The notes below the pieces were generated by a model, which searched no databases, was not told the DNA's origin, and saw nothing but the letters and a program-made list of their open reading frames with translations. The position numbers and the translations under genes were made by a program. Below, in pieces: positions 11,673 through 23,181 of a stretch of 64,000 bases of DNA. This DNA is from Ryuthela nishihirai (lineage: Eukaryota > Arthropoda > Arachnida > Araneae > Heptathelidae). Each line of letters begins with the position of its first letter. The first letter of the stretch is position 1. The stretch spans positions 10,334,001 to 10,398,000 of the forward strand of contig JAWZYU010000001.1 in the NCBI GenBank assembly GCA_038380435.1, given 5' to 3'.

Positions 11673-11894
11673 CTACACTGGAAGACTTCCTCCAATGTAG
11701 AATTTGATGATGCCAATAGAAGCAAAGAGTTCAGGTGCCTGCGATGACCTCTGCTCAGGATTATCCACCAGCTGATAAACATATCCTGTGAATCTGTTCA
11801 CTTGGGGCTGTTAACCCACAAACAAACAGAAAACACAGCGGAAGATTTTCCCTCCACAGAAGCCCACCAGTGCAGCAAAATCAGGATCCAGGCT

Positions 11895-12644
11895 CCATGA
11901 ATGCTCACCCAGTTCAAAGTGCAGAAAGATAATTACCCCATCTGGCCACTAGTGTGCAAAAGATCATCCCCAACTTTCTTTCTTGAAAAGAATTTGTCGA
12001 AATTTTTGTCCAACTTTATTTGCGATCACCCATTTTCTATAAAGTCGATGGCGAAATTTCTCAAAAGACTCAAGGATTTGTCCATTCCTCCCGACAGCAA
12101 ATTAGTCACACTTGGCATAGTCTCTTTATTTCCATCCACTCCAATTTCGATGCAGTCATGTTGTTTCGGTTAAAAATTATTGAAATGCAAAAACTTTTCC
12201 CTTCGCGAAATCAATGCTATTCATGAGGCTTTAAAACTTGTCACTGAAAACAACTATTTCCAGTTTGGCAACCAAATCTACAAGCAGGACTCAGGGGCCC
12301 CCATAGGTTCATCCCTTTCTGGCATCTCATCCGAGATTGCCCTTCAAGATCTTGAAACAAAATTATTCAACCCAGCAGCAATTTTACCCTTCTTCTGGTG
12401 TCACTATGTCGACAATATATTTTTAATTTGGAATGGCAGCAATGAGCAATTAAACAGTCTTATTGACTCTGCCAACAATATATATCCTACGATACACTTT
12501 ACAAAGGAGGAGGAAAATAGCAGTGCCACATCATATTTAGATGTTTTCATCCAAAAAGATGACGCAGGAGCCTTGATGACGTCAGTATACCGAAAGCCTA
12601 TCTACATCCCCTCTGTCATTCGCGTGGACTCATGCACCCCATAG
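11895..12644 (+). pseudogene. Penelope-like reverse transcriptase
   Basis: Two overlapping frames. 11901-12173 contains KRSSPTFFLEKNLSKFLSNF and LVTLGIVSLFPSTP (usual LDI/DVxSLFT block, with Gly in place of the expected acidic residue). 12180-12644 has QDSGAPIGSSLSGISSEIAL, HYVDNIFLIWNG (the RT YxDD box reads YVDN, so the second Asp is lost) and TSVYRKPIY. A frameshift separates them at about 12170. The motif order is that of Penelope-like RT. Confidence 0.8.
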
Positions 12645-12862
12645 GTGTACGAAAATTGCAGCCTTCTGTTCCCTCACATATAGGGCCTTCGCAGTATCTT
12701 CAAACAAGCAGCTGTTTGAAAAAGAAATTCAAACAATCCATTCCATTACTGCTTCCCATGGCTACAACTCAACAACAATAGACAAATTAATCAGTAAATA
12801 AGAAAACAAAAACGGAAGAAATTCAGCTCTCCTCCCAATCACTGACCCCAAATGTATAACCT

Positions 12863-13240
12863 TTGCCAGACCTTCCTTTCCTATGTGAATCAGTTCTCAA
12901 ATTACTCAGAGCCCAAAATATCAAAATTGTTTTCAGCCCAACTCCAAATCTTAAGAAATTAATCAAAAGGGACAGAGACAAATTTAATCTATTTCAAAAA
13001 TCGGGTGTATACCGATTTCCCTTACATTTGCCAGATAATTCTGTTCCTTATTACACCAGCAAAACCATACATTCTTTACAAGAGAGGTTCGCAGAGCACC
13101 AAACTGATGTCAGCCAAAACAAGCTAACAATGGTCGCTGCTGAGCTAGCAGTACAACACACGGCAACAATAGACTGGAAGTATGCCACATTCTTGCATAT
13201 GCATCCACTTTCATTGCATATGCATCCACGAGGCTATTGA
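12863..13240 (+). pseudogene. GIY-YIG-like endonuclease end of Penelope-like ORF
   Basis: Contains LKKLIKRDRDKFNLFQ, then SGVYRFPL (GVY in place of GIY), VPYYTSKT and SLQERFAEHQTDV. It is the counterpart of the minus copy at 7421-7801. Upstream (12645-12862) the frame is broken but still similar to Penelope connector sequence. The family uses this domain as its DNA-nicking endonuclease. Confidence 0.75.
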
Positions 13241-13343
13241 AATAATGACCTCGTCCATCCCCACCTGCAACCAAGACACTGGAATTGCCCTTCACGACAT
13301 GTGGAAAGAAGCTCTTTGTCTAAATGTCACCACATAGTCATTT

Positions 13344-13395
13344 CACTGAAGATGGAGCGCTGTCATTGCTCCAAAACACTTCTGTGTTTTCTCCT
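13344..13395 (+). ncRNA. hammerhead-ribozyme-like motif, best-preserved copy
   Basis: CTGAAGA (13346-13352, fits CUGANGA) is followed by a perfectly pairing six-base stem TGGAGC (13353-13358) with GCTCCA (13368-13373), then AAA where the consensus has GAA, then CAC-TTCT-GTG as a short stem III and TTTTC. Other copies keep GAAA here. Stem I pairing is not obvious, so activity is doubtful. Confidence 0.4.
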
Positions 13396-13470
13396 AAAAA
13401 CTTTTAACATGCAAATAGTTTGAAGGATAAACTTTAAAATTTTATTGCTCAATGGCAGAATTTTAAGTAA

Positions 13471-15698
13471 CTTTTTAAAAGTTTATTTCCATGTTAGGAT
13501 TTTGGTTATCATGGAATTTGAATGTCTTAATTTCTCCTGAGTGAAAAACTTGCCTAGAAGTTGGAAAAATATATAAAAGAGTCATTTTCACATCCAAATA
13601 TTTGCCAAAAAGGTAACCTAGTTTTTTTTATTTTTTGACCATTTGTTTAACCTCTCTTAGCTGCACTTTAAGTAGAATAAATATTGTTCAGATTATTTTT
13701 CCCCTTTTAAGTTGAAAAATTTTTTAATTTAAAAAACTGAATAAAAATGCCATTTCATATTTCAGTTTTATAGTAAATGATTGAATTTAAAACCATTAAA
13801 ATTTTGCCGCTAAATATCACATTGTACTACTTCACAGAGCAAATAAAGTTTTCTTCCCAATGGTCAGTGCCACTCCACTTACACAGGCAATTCAGTTTTT
13901 CAAATGGTAAATATTGAAAATTACATGAAATATTCAGATAGGAAATGCAGAAAAATTGGTTTTCCAATTTTAGAAAAATTGATTTTTTTTTTTTGAAAAA
14001 GAAAAATTTGCAATTTCTATGCTTTGCTGTACTTTACACATTTTTGCAAATATAATAGACAAGGAATGAATTTAAATTGTAAGAAATATAAGACATCCAA
14101 GAAATTTAGATTTTGCATTCTGTTTTAATGCAGAGTAAAACTACATTTCCGAGTGAACCATGTGCAAGTAAACACATCACATAAAAATAGAACAATGGAA
14201 GGTTAGTAGGAAAAATTGTGAGAATCAATCCATTTTAGAGAATTTTAGGTTTTTATCAGCGTATTCAGACTTTTTTCTGCAATTTAAAATTATTTACCTT
14301 TAAATTGGCCTAAAACACATAATGATATTAACATTAACTAGAGTGCACAATTTTGCAGAGAAATTTTCAAATTTTTATATTTAATATATTTTACTGAGAT
14401 TTGTGTCTAAATATAGCTGTTTTCATATTTTTTCTCAACTTCGAGACTATGTTTTACTCAAAAAGAATTTAATCACTGGATTTAAATAAAAAAAGATCAG
14501 AGGACAAATATAGTTCGTAAAAAATAAAAATTGTGCTTCGGGTAGTTCAAAGGGGAAAAGTCAGAAATGGGATAGAACAAAAAACGTTTTAGCGTATTTA
14601 CTTTTACACCATTTTGTAGTTTTTATTATCTGGTTTACTGTATAATAATTGACTCTCTATCTTAATAAAAAAAAATTTACCCCTGAAGCAGTCAGTTTAA
14701 TAAGCCACGATTCACCATATATGAATACAGCTAGCTGCAACAAACTTTAAGTTATGATTATCCTATTTACACATGAATCTTAAGGGTTAATGACTTCCCC
14801 TCCCCAGTGTCCAATATCAAACACTCTCAACTCACCCCTCAGTCTATCCTGGGCCATGAATAACCATTCACTGAAAGTCTTTGTCAATACTTTTGTCATC
14901 TGCTAACTGTTGAGAAAACGTCTGTGTCAGGCAACCAATTTCTGGAAATTTGAAGTCTGCCACTTAGTGAAATCATCTTGTCATTCAAGATTAAAGGGAA
15001 CCACTATCGACAACCAAGTGAGAGTCTGCTGTGAACACCTTTGGGCAACAATACTGTTCCTCAAACAACATCCTGATTGGCAGCTTGTCATAAAATAATC
15101 TATTAAGTCCCTTCTCCACACCCCCAGCCAGTCCCTCACACTTCTTTGCATGTTTAAATTATTCCAGAATAGTAACACATATGGATTTTAAATCTATGTA
15201 AGCTGACTGCTCTGTTTCCACATTTCCAACTTATTGAAACTGCCTTATTTGTTCTTCTGCAGTGTTTATCACTTCCCCCAAATTATTGTTTTTTCCTTCC
15301 TTTGCAGTTCTTTTATAGATACCAGGTTGCCATATCCCTGAGCCTTAATTGCTAAGAGGGTGACTGAATGTTACTCAAAGGCAAACTCTTGGGCTGCATT
15401 GTTTGCAGTTGAAAGAAAATTTAATATGTGCATCTGTTCTATGCTCTAGGAAAATATAAAAGAAAATACAAATTAATATATAAAAACTTAAGTTTAAAAA
15501 AAAACCTCTCCCAAGTTTCTTGAAGGGGGCAATGGGTGCCATGGCCCCCTCCTTATGGCCACCACTGCCTTCATCCCATCCAACATGCAAGAGATGCTTC
15601 TAAGAAGGTATACTGTATCCCTCGATTTCCCTTCCTCCACCCGCAAGAAGCTGCAAATGGCCCTTGTGCCAGAAAGGTACTTCATGCCTACTGCACTC
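13471..15698. other. AT-rich, no recognised gene
   Basis: I see no coding frame with family features, no tRNA and no match to the repeats elsewhere in the window. A 62-codon frame at 14910-15098 is unconvincing. Confidence 0.4.
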
Positions 15699-15757
15699 AA
15701 ATGTGATAACAGTGATGTATGATGCGTATAACTTCATACATCACTGTTATCACATTT
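15699..15757. repeat. perfect 24-bp inverted repeat, 11-base loop
   Basis: Arms 15699-15722 and 15734-15757 are exact reverse complements (starting AAATGTGATAACAGTGATGT). The loop is 11 bases. No gene or repeat explains it; it would form a strong hairpin or cruciform. Confidence 0.9.
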
Positions 15758-17456
15758 ATATTACTCTGAGAAGTGATAATACACCTTATTAGAACTCAAT
15801 TTATGCTCCATCTGGTAAGTCACATTTGACCCTTTAAATACCATCACAACATCTTCAGGGATAAGATGACTTGTTATATTTTCAATAACAATTTAACACA
15901 TCTATAGATGCTTTCTTCCCAACTTTCCTGCAAATTAGTTGTGCAATATTGCTTTACAACCTTTTTCAACAAATTCCCTTCAAATTTCAATGCTATGCAT
16001 ATTTCATTTAAATTTTAATAAACTAGAATAACACATTGTTTCCAGAAAATATGGAATGCTCATTTTCAAAGAGGATTAAAGTCATAATTTTCTGACCTTA
16101 GAACCATCTAATAGTGGAGATTCAAACTAATGAATGATTTGAGAAATGCAAATAGTAATACTTCATTAGGACCTATTCTACCTGAAAAGAACGTTTTGTT
16201 TAGCTCTTAAAATGAAAACATTGCATTTTCCTACTCCCTTGAGTGTAAAGGGGCAAGCACTGCCATCAGTGTAAACATCTTGGCCACTAATCTACCACAG
16301 TTTCAAAACTCTAGCATGAATATGCTACTTATAGCACTCATTTAAAATTTTGCATTTTTTTTTCAACTCTAAAACCCTTTAATGGTGGAAATTCAAACCA
16401 CTGGAAGATTTAAATAATATGAATCAGACAAACCATGTGGTTTTTGGGTTCACTCATATTTTTCTATGTTATAAATTGTATATGATGATGAAATAAAAAA
16501 ACTTTTCGCTTACCTTTAAAAAAGCTGAATGTTTACAGATGGACAGATACACAGATAACAAAGTGTTTTTTTTTTAATTGAGCTAAAAAGGAGGGAGAGG
16601 GGCTAAACTGTAAATTGCAGTTTGCATGCTTTTCTGGTGAAAACCTACTTGCATGACATGTAAACAAATCAAAGTGCTCCCTTTTCATAAAGTGTGATAG
16701 CAATAAAATTCTTGAATTTTTATTAACTTACACCAGTGTGATTTTATAGGCTTTTATATTGGTCATACATGCTAATAATTTTGTGCTATGAATCCTATAA
16801 AAAACTTTCAATATCTTCAAATGAAACTGAATAGATTACCATTATTTTGCAGTTTTTAATTCAATGTAAATATTTGGTGGTAATACTGAAATGACTCCAG
16901 ATACTATTTTTAATTAAAACTCCAGACATATTGGGCACCAGGCAATATTACTTGCCAAATAATGTTAAATGAGGGTTCATTAGGTATAGTGGTGTTACTT
17001 ATTGAGTAAGAAGTCAAATGATTGTCAAATTTTTTAAAATTATATCTTAATCAAAAATCAATTATCATTGTTCAAGAGAAAAAGTAGTACAATCAAAATA
17101 TTCATAAAACAAAGTTTATTTCCAAAAAATTCAAGACTCATCATATATACTGATGAATACAAAAGTCGGAGCAACTAAAAGTTCCATCTCTATGAAGCTA
17201 ACATCCTTCCTCTTACTGACACTCTCTAGTATCATCACTACCTTCATACTAACATTTTTCATCACTACTATCATCTCTCTACTGACAACCTCCAGTAACT
17301 ACTGACTCTACCAACATTTACTAACTCTCTGTGACCTAATGTCACTTAGTATTACATGTGGCATACAACTTGCACGTGTGTTCCACACTGGGAAAAGCAT
17401 TTGCATAATCTGATGATCACACTAGTTATGACGCAAGAGGGTGTGTGCCCTAAATG
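15758..17456. other. AT-rich, no recognised gene
   Basis: No coding frame of note. Two weakly similar blocks (about 16104-16160 and 16371-16428, both with TGGWRATTCAAAC) suggest an old duplication. Confidence 0.4.
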
Positions 17457-17493
17457 TACATCATCATCATCCTCCTCCTCAAGCAACCATGGG

Positions 17494-18981
17494 CTACGGA
17501 GGTCCAACCAGACCGCACAGTTTAATTCTCCAAGCATATCTGTCCTGAGCTACATCTGCTGCATCCGGCCACTGCACACCAATTCTAACAAGGTCCTGTT
17601 TGACATTGTCTGCCCACCGCATCCTAGGTCTCCCCTTCCTTCTGAGGCCTCTAAGCACACTGTTCTTAACCCTATTCGCCAATCTATAATTATCCATACG
17701 GGCAACATGGCCAAACCAGCAGAGTCTCTCTCTGCACAATATGCTGCTTAAAGGAGGTTGCAAACTCTTTGCCTAACCTCATCATTAGTTACAAAGTTAA
17801 ACCTCCTAATACCCAAGATACTGCGTAAGCATCTAGAATCAAAAGCATCTAGTTTCCTGTTATCTTGTTTACACAGCGTCCAAGTTACACTACCATAACT
17901 AACCCTAGAAAGAACCAAACTATTATACAGTCTAATTTTAGTCTTTAGGTGTATACACCTATTTCTCCACAATCTCCAGAGATTCTTAAAAGTCCAGGCA
18001 GCAATCCCTATTCGTCTGTTAATCTCATGCTGCACATCACCAGTATCTGTTACATAGCTCCCAAGGTAATTAAACTGTGACACCTGCTGAAGACTGCAAC
18101 CATTCAGATTAACTGAATCACAGCCTGCCTGACCAATTTTCATCACTTTCGTTTTCTCTCTGTTTATAACCAAACCTACTCTACTACCAGTCTCATCAAC
18201 AGCTCGAATGAAAGAGTTCATCTCATCAACATCATTTGCCAAAAGGGCTAAATCATTAGCATAACCTAAATCAGAAATTTGCGTATCTCCAGACCATTTA
18301 AGGTCAAAATCTTTCCCTTGAAGTGAATTTCGCATAACATAATCAATCAACAACCAAACTAAAGAGAAAAGGTGACAAAATGCACCCTTGTTGAACACCA
18401 GAAGTAATGCTAAACCAATTGCTACAAGACTTACCAACTCTCACACACGACTCAGTGTTATTATAGAGCACTTTCATTATGTTAACTAACTTGTCTGGTA
18501 TACCATATGATATCACAATCAACCACAAATTATGACGATCAACAGAGTCGAAAGCCTTTTTGAAATCAACAAAGCTAGCAACCAAAGGTTTCTGAAACTC
18601 TAAACATTTCTCAAGAATCTTCCTAAGGGAAAATATCTGATCTACACATCCCCTACCACTTCTGAATCCACAGTGCTCATCACACAATTGCCTGTCAACC
18701 AGATTCTTAATTCTATTAAGCACAATCATGGAAAGAACTTTACCTGGAACAGAGAGTAGGCTGATACCCCTATAGTTATCACAAGAACTGCGATCACCTT
18801 TTTTGAAAATAGGGATAATAATAGCTCTGGTAAAATCTTTAGGAACCATGCCTTTATCATAAAAGTTATTCAAAATTTCAGTCATCCAAGTGGTAACCGA
18901 AACATTCCCAGCTCTGAGCACTTCTGTAGTAATTTCATCTGCCCCTGGGGATTTATGAAGTTTAAGTTTAGAAATTGCCAA
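17494..18981 (-). pseudogene. reverse transcriptase and C-terminal region of LINE C
   Basis: Frame 18343-18981 has GISLLSVPGKVL, CGFRSGRGCVDQIFSL, SFVDFKKAFDSVDRHNLW and SGVQQGCILSP. It shifts into 17748-18437 with the catalytic box reading DLGYANDLALL (Ala-Asn-Asp; the first catalytic Asp of YADD is changed to Asn), FNYLGS and YGSVTWTL. The final frame 17494-17763 has FGHVARMDNYRL and DNVKQDLVRIGVQWPDAADV. Two frameshifts and the altered catalytic Asp make it inactive. Confidence 0.85.
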
Positions 18982-19063
18982 AATAACTTCAGATTGTGTT
19001 ATAGGGCCAACATTAAAGCCACCAATGCATCTATCATCATTACAAACAATGGGAGTAGAACTA

Positions 19064-19364
19064 GGGTTGGGTTGTTTTACCTCTGAGCGGGACTTTTTTA
19101 CACACCATGGGCTACAATGGCCAGGTCACATGGACCACGAAGGCTCAGAGAAGGTTGGGGGAGGGGACCCACTGGAACAGCTGTTGGGAGACAGATGGTA
19201 GCCTCCCGTCAAGGCCATCCAGTGTGTTCTTTAACGTGCACAGGGTATGGCTCTCCCACACATGGGGCCACAGCTTAACGTCCCATACGACGGACGGCGG
19301 CCTTTCCAAGCCCATCAGTGTCCCCTACTGACCATAGGCAGGGTGGGGAATTTTGCGGAGATAA
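19064..19364 (-). repeat. tRNA-SINE family 2, 5'-truncated, in LINE C
   Basis: Matches the fuller copies at 28413-28820 and 58321-58704 from the CCCTGCCTATGGTCAGTAG block to the tail GTAAAACAACCCAACCC. It lacks the tRNA-like head. The LINE sequence GGGAGTAGAACTA is present on both sides (19051-19063 and 19365-19377), an exact target duplication, so the insertion is young relative to LINE C. Confidence 0.9.
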
Positions 19365-19377
19365 GGGAGTAGAACTA

Positions 19378-20981
19378 ACCACATTGTTTAGAACATCACT
19401 GAAATGCTCAGCCCACCTAGCCATGACAGAATCCTCACCTTCTATAACCTTACCTTGTTTATCCTGCAATCCTTGTATGCCTGTCCGTTTTCTACCACAT
19501 AAAACATTAACTATCTGGTACAGCTCTCTGCTGTTGTGCTGCCTAACTGCTTCCTCAGCTTTGTCAGCCAAACCATCAAGCCAAAGATTCTTATCAGTAG
19601 CTAACTGATCCTTTACACGTTTATTAAGCTCTCTGTAATCCTTTCTATTAGGACTAGTAGGGTATTGATTAAGGACATTCCTGCAGTTCCTTCTTTCAGA
19701 AATTAGCTCAAGTGCCTTATCACTTAAATAATTCTGCCTCCTCTGCTCCTTTTTTCCTAAAAGTGTACTGTTAGTTTCCAAAAAAGCCTGTTTAAAATGG
19801 TCCCATTCTTCCTCAACTTCAGTATTAAGCAAACCATGCCTGTCATAATGACTAAGTAACCTATCATGGTAAGCTTTAGCTATAACTGGGTCTTTCAGAG
19901 CTTCAGTATTAAAGGTAAATTTTTTAAATTTAGCACAACACTTTTTAAGTTTAAGTTGCAAGACACTCTTAACAAGGTAATGGTCAGATCCAATTTCAGC
20001 TCCCCTATATGCCCTGGTATTTCTAACAGAACTAGCTCATTTGCTGTTAATTAATATATAATCAATCATATTCCTATGCAGACCATCAGGTGAAACCCAT
20101 GTGTACTTATGTATGTCGCGGTGTTTGTAATATGTGTTAGTTATTCTGAAACCATTTAGTTTACTTACCTGTAGGAGATGTTGCCCATTGCCATTGCAGC
20201 TACCAATACCAAAAGGGCCTATCACTCCTTCCCAAAGGTCAGAGTCAGTACCAACTTTGGCATTGAAGTCACCTAGAACAAGGGTAATATCTCCTTTCTT
20301 GACAAAATTCAAAATATCTTGAAGTTGTCCGTAAAACCTATCCTTCTCATCCTCATCGGCATCCTCAGTGGGGGCATAACAGCAGATAACATTCAAGTCT
20401 TTAATGCTTGTCTGAAATTTTGCTGTAAGAAACCTTTCATTAATGCACTCATATCATAGAAGAGCATCACTAGCATGTCTGCTGAGCAGCAGACACACGC
20501 CTTGGTGATGCTTTCCATCCTCCCTCCCTGTAAAGAGAAATTTAAAGTTATTTTTAAGTATCTCACCTTTACCTGTCCATCTGGTCTCTTGCAAGCCTAG
20601 AATATCTAGGTTATTGCGCTGGAATTCCTGCATGAGGACATCAAGAGAATAATCTCTATGTAATGTCCTCACGTTCCATGTCCCTGCAGAGAGAAAATGA
20701 TTAGTAGGATTTTTAAAGAAATTAGGTTTATTGAGATTGGTAGGGCCAACAATATCAAACAGCCCCCTGATCGCAGGCATGGGGCAAAGACCTGTTCCTC
20801 CTCCGCTAAAGGCTGAAGTCACCGATGCTGGTAGGAACTTCAGGCACCACCTTTTCAAGTGGACTTTTTCAAGAGCCATATGGCCTGCCTGAGACACATT
20901 ACTCCAGTTTAGGCTTGACAATGCCCAACTAGCTAAGTAAAGTTCAGGTACCTGCGATGGCCTCTGATTAGGATTATCCAC
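19378..20981 (-). pseudogene. AP-type endonuclease and linker of LINE C
   Basis: Frame 20454-20981 begins well upstream of the usual MASxFSGGG start, adding about 60 residues, then has SAFSGGGTGLCPMPA and LGLQETRWTGKG. A stop at about 20453 interrupts it. 20037-20396 continues with CYAPTEDADEDEKDRFYGQL, LVLGDFNAKVGTDSDLW and KYTWVSPDGLHRNMIDYIL. After another stop the linker frame (to about 19378) carries LKKCCAKFKKFTFNTEALKD and ELYQIVNVLCGRKRTG. The segment from 20822 to 20935 is absent from copy E and may be a subfamily-specific 5' sequence. Confidence 0.8.
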
Positions 20982-21434
20982 CAGCTGATATAAGGTATCC
21001 CATGCCTCTGTTCACTTAGAGCTGGCAACCCAGAAGCAAACAGAAAACACAGTGGCAGACTCTCCCTCAACAGAGGCCCACCAGTGCAGCAAGTCCAGGA
21101 TCCTTATTCAAGCTCAAATCCATAAACAAGTCCAGTCTAGTAGGTATAAATGGTCAGCACCAGGACCCTGTGAAGTTGATCCTCCTCAGCAGGTTTGAAA
21201 GAAAAAGAAAAAAGTGGCCATAGATGACCAGATCAGTAGGCCATACTGAACTGGCAGCCCTCCCCTTCCGTTCCCTTCCAAAAGAGAATATCTCTTTTGA
21301 AAGGTACTAACGGCCTGCACCATGAGAAGGCGGGGTCGGACATTAGGTGCTAGACCTGGCCGGTTCTGTGCATCATCACTAGGGATTGGTACACAGCTCT
21401 CCTTCCAGTTTACGCCTAGCTACCATTTACAGGC

Positions 21435-21796
21435 TATTACACATTAGTGGCTGTAAATCAAAAGTCGGAGTTGTGAATGTACAACTCCATCAGCGGATTG
21501 GAAGAGAGAAAAGTGATTAAGTCCAACTGAAATAATCCCTAAAATGATAAATATAACATAAATAAAGTAAAACTGGTTAAGGAAAAGTAATCACACAGTT
21601 AGTTCTCTCCTCTCCATATACTCCAGCATTATAGCACTCTTTTTTATTTTAAAGCTCTTAAATGTATGAAAATAATAATGCAAAAAAATACAGTATTTTT
21701 GATACCATGGGGAAAAAAAATTATAAGTCCATTCCTTTTGTACAAGATGAAATAAAATTCATTTCTCAGCATAAAATATAGACTATAGAAATGATG
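21435..21796. other. spacer between head-to-head LINEs C and D
   Basis: About 360 bases of AT-rich sequence without a gene. Because C and D are oppositely oriented copies of one family, the flanks can pair over more than 1 kb. Confidence 0.5.
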
Positions 21797-22298
21797 GTTT
21801 GTAAATAGTCACTGGAAGGAGAGCTATGCATCAATCCCCTGTGATGATGCATAGAACTAGCCAGATCTGGCACTTAATGTCCAACCTCGCCTTCTCATGA
21901 TGAATGCTATTAGTACCTTTTAAAAGAGATATTCTCTTGTGGAAGTGAACAGAAGGGGAGGGCTTCCAGATCAGTGTGGCCTATTGATCTGGACAACTAC
22001 GGCTACTTTTCATTTTTTCTACCCTGCTCAGGAGTGGTCAACCATACAGGGTCCTGTGCTGACCATATAAGCCAACCTGAATGGAATAACAGCTCTGAGC
22101 TTGATTAATCCTGAATTTGCTGCACTTGTGGGCCGCTGTGGAGGGAAAATCTTCCGCTGTGTTTTCTTTTGTTTGTGGGATGACTGTCCCAAGTGAATAG
22201 ATTCACAGAATACATTTTATCAGCTGGTGGATAATCCTGATCAGAGATCATTGCAGGCACCTAAACTTATGCTTCTATGAGCATTATCATATCCTACA

Positions 22299-23181
22299 TT
22301 GGAGGAAGTCTTCTATTGCAGATGGCTTCAGCTTTTTGGTGGTGGGGGAACAGGTCCTTGCCCCATGCATGCAATTAGGGGGCTGTTTAATATTGTCAGC
22401 ATTCCCCCTCTCAATAAACATAGTTTCTTTAAACATCCCACTAACCATTTTCTCCCCATAGGTAGTTGGAAAGTGAGGACTCTGCACAGAGATTATTCTC
22501 TTGATGTCCTTACACAAGAATTTCACCAGTAAAATTTAGATATTCTCAGCTTGCAAGAGACCAGATTGACAGATAAAGGTCAGATTCTTAAAAATAATCT
22601 TAAATTTCTCTTTTCAGGGAGGGACGATAATAAGCATCACCAAGGCATAGGTCTGCTTCTCAGCAGACACGCCAATGATGCTCTTCTAGGATATGAGTGC
22701 ATTAATGAAAGATTTCTTACAGCAAAATTTCAGACAAGCATTAAAGACTTGAATGTTATCTGCTGTTATGCCCCCACTGAGGATGAGGATGAGAAGGATA
22801 GGTTTTATGGACAACTTCAGGATATTTTGAATTCTGTCAAAGAAAGGAGATATTACTCTTGTTCTAGGTAATTTTAATGCTAAAAGTTGGTACTGACTGT
22901 GACTTTTGGGAGGGGTGATAGGTCTTTTTGGTATTGGTAGATGCAATGTACTATACGGTAAATAAACTTAATGGGTTGAGAATAACTAACACTTATCATA
23001 AACACTGTGACATACATAAGTACAAATGGGTTTCAAAAGATGAGCTGCATACGAATATGATTGATTATATATTAATTAACAGCAAATGGGCTAGTTCTGT
23101 TAGAAACACCAGGTCATATAGGGGAGCTGAAAATGGATCTGACTATTACCTTGCTAAAAGTGTCCTGTAACTTAAACTTAA
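22299..23181 (+). pseudogene. AP-type endonuclease of LINE D
   Basis: Frames 22299-22532 (GGGGTGPCPM, LNKHSFFKHPTNHF), 22551-22871 (QETRLTDKG with Trp changed to Leu after QETR, CYAPTEDEDEKDRFYGQL) and 22928-23170 (HTNMIDYILINSK, SDYYLAKSVL where the usual SDH is SDY). The GDFNAKVG region near 22866 reads GNFNAK in a shifted frame. Loss of the SDH histidine and the frameshifts indicate inactivity. Confidence 0.8.

Larger units (their letters stand above)
8914..11894 (-). mobile_element. RTE-like LINE copy B, 3'-truncated
   Basis: The copy contains endonuclease, linker and RT but lacks roughly the last 135 bases, including the GAT tail; it ends abruptly at 8914 against Penelope coding sequence. 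Its 5' end also stops at Penelope sequence (about 11894). Loss of the 3' end is not normal for target-primed insertion, so a later deletion is likely. It shares private frameshifts with copy H. Confidence 0.85.
7976..13470 (+). mobile_element. Penelope-like element, plus copy, split by LINE B
   Basis: Terminal repeat (7976-8150), N-terminal frame (8290-8913), then LINE B (8914-11894), then the RT part (11895-12644), the GIY-YIG part (12863-13240) and a 3' terminal repeat (about 13345-13470). Coding blocks on either side of LINE B are consecutive parts of one Penelope protein, though some sequence at the joint is missing. Confidence 0.75.
17457..21434 (-). mobile_element. RTE-like LINE copy C, about full length
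   Basis: The minus-strand element runs from its GAT-type tail (CATCATCATCATCC on plus at 17459) to the family 5' end (TGTAAATGGTAGCTAGG, reverse complement at about 21417-21433). It carries a 5'-truncated SINE at 19064-19364 with an exact 13-bp duplication. Copies C and D lie head to head, 362 bp apart. Confidence 0.85.

Noticed and set aside
17356..17751. 131-codon plus-strand frame as a gene
   Set aside because: It is the antisense of the LINE C C-terminal region; the SSSSS run comes from the GAT tail.
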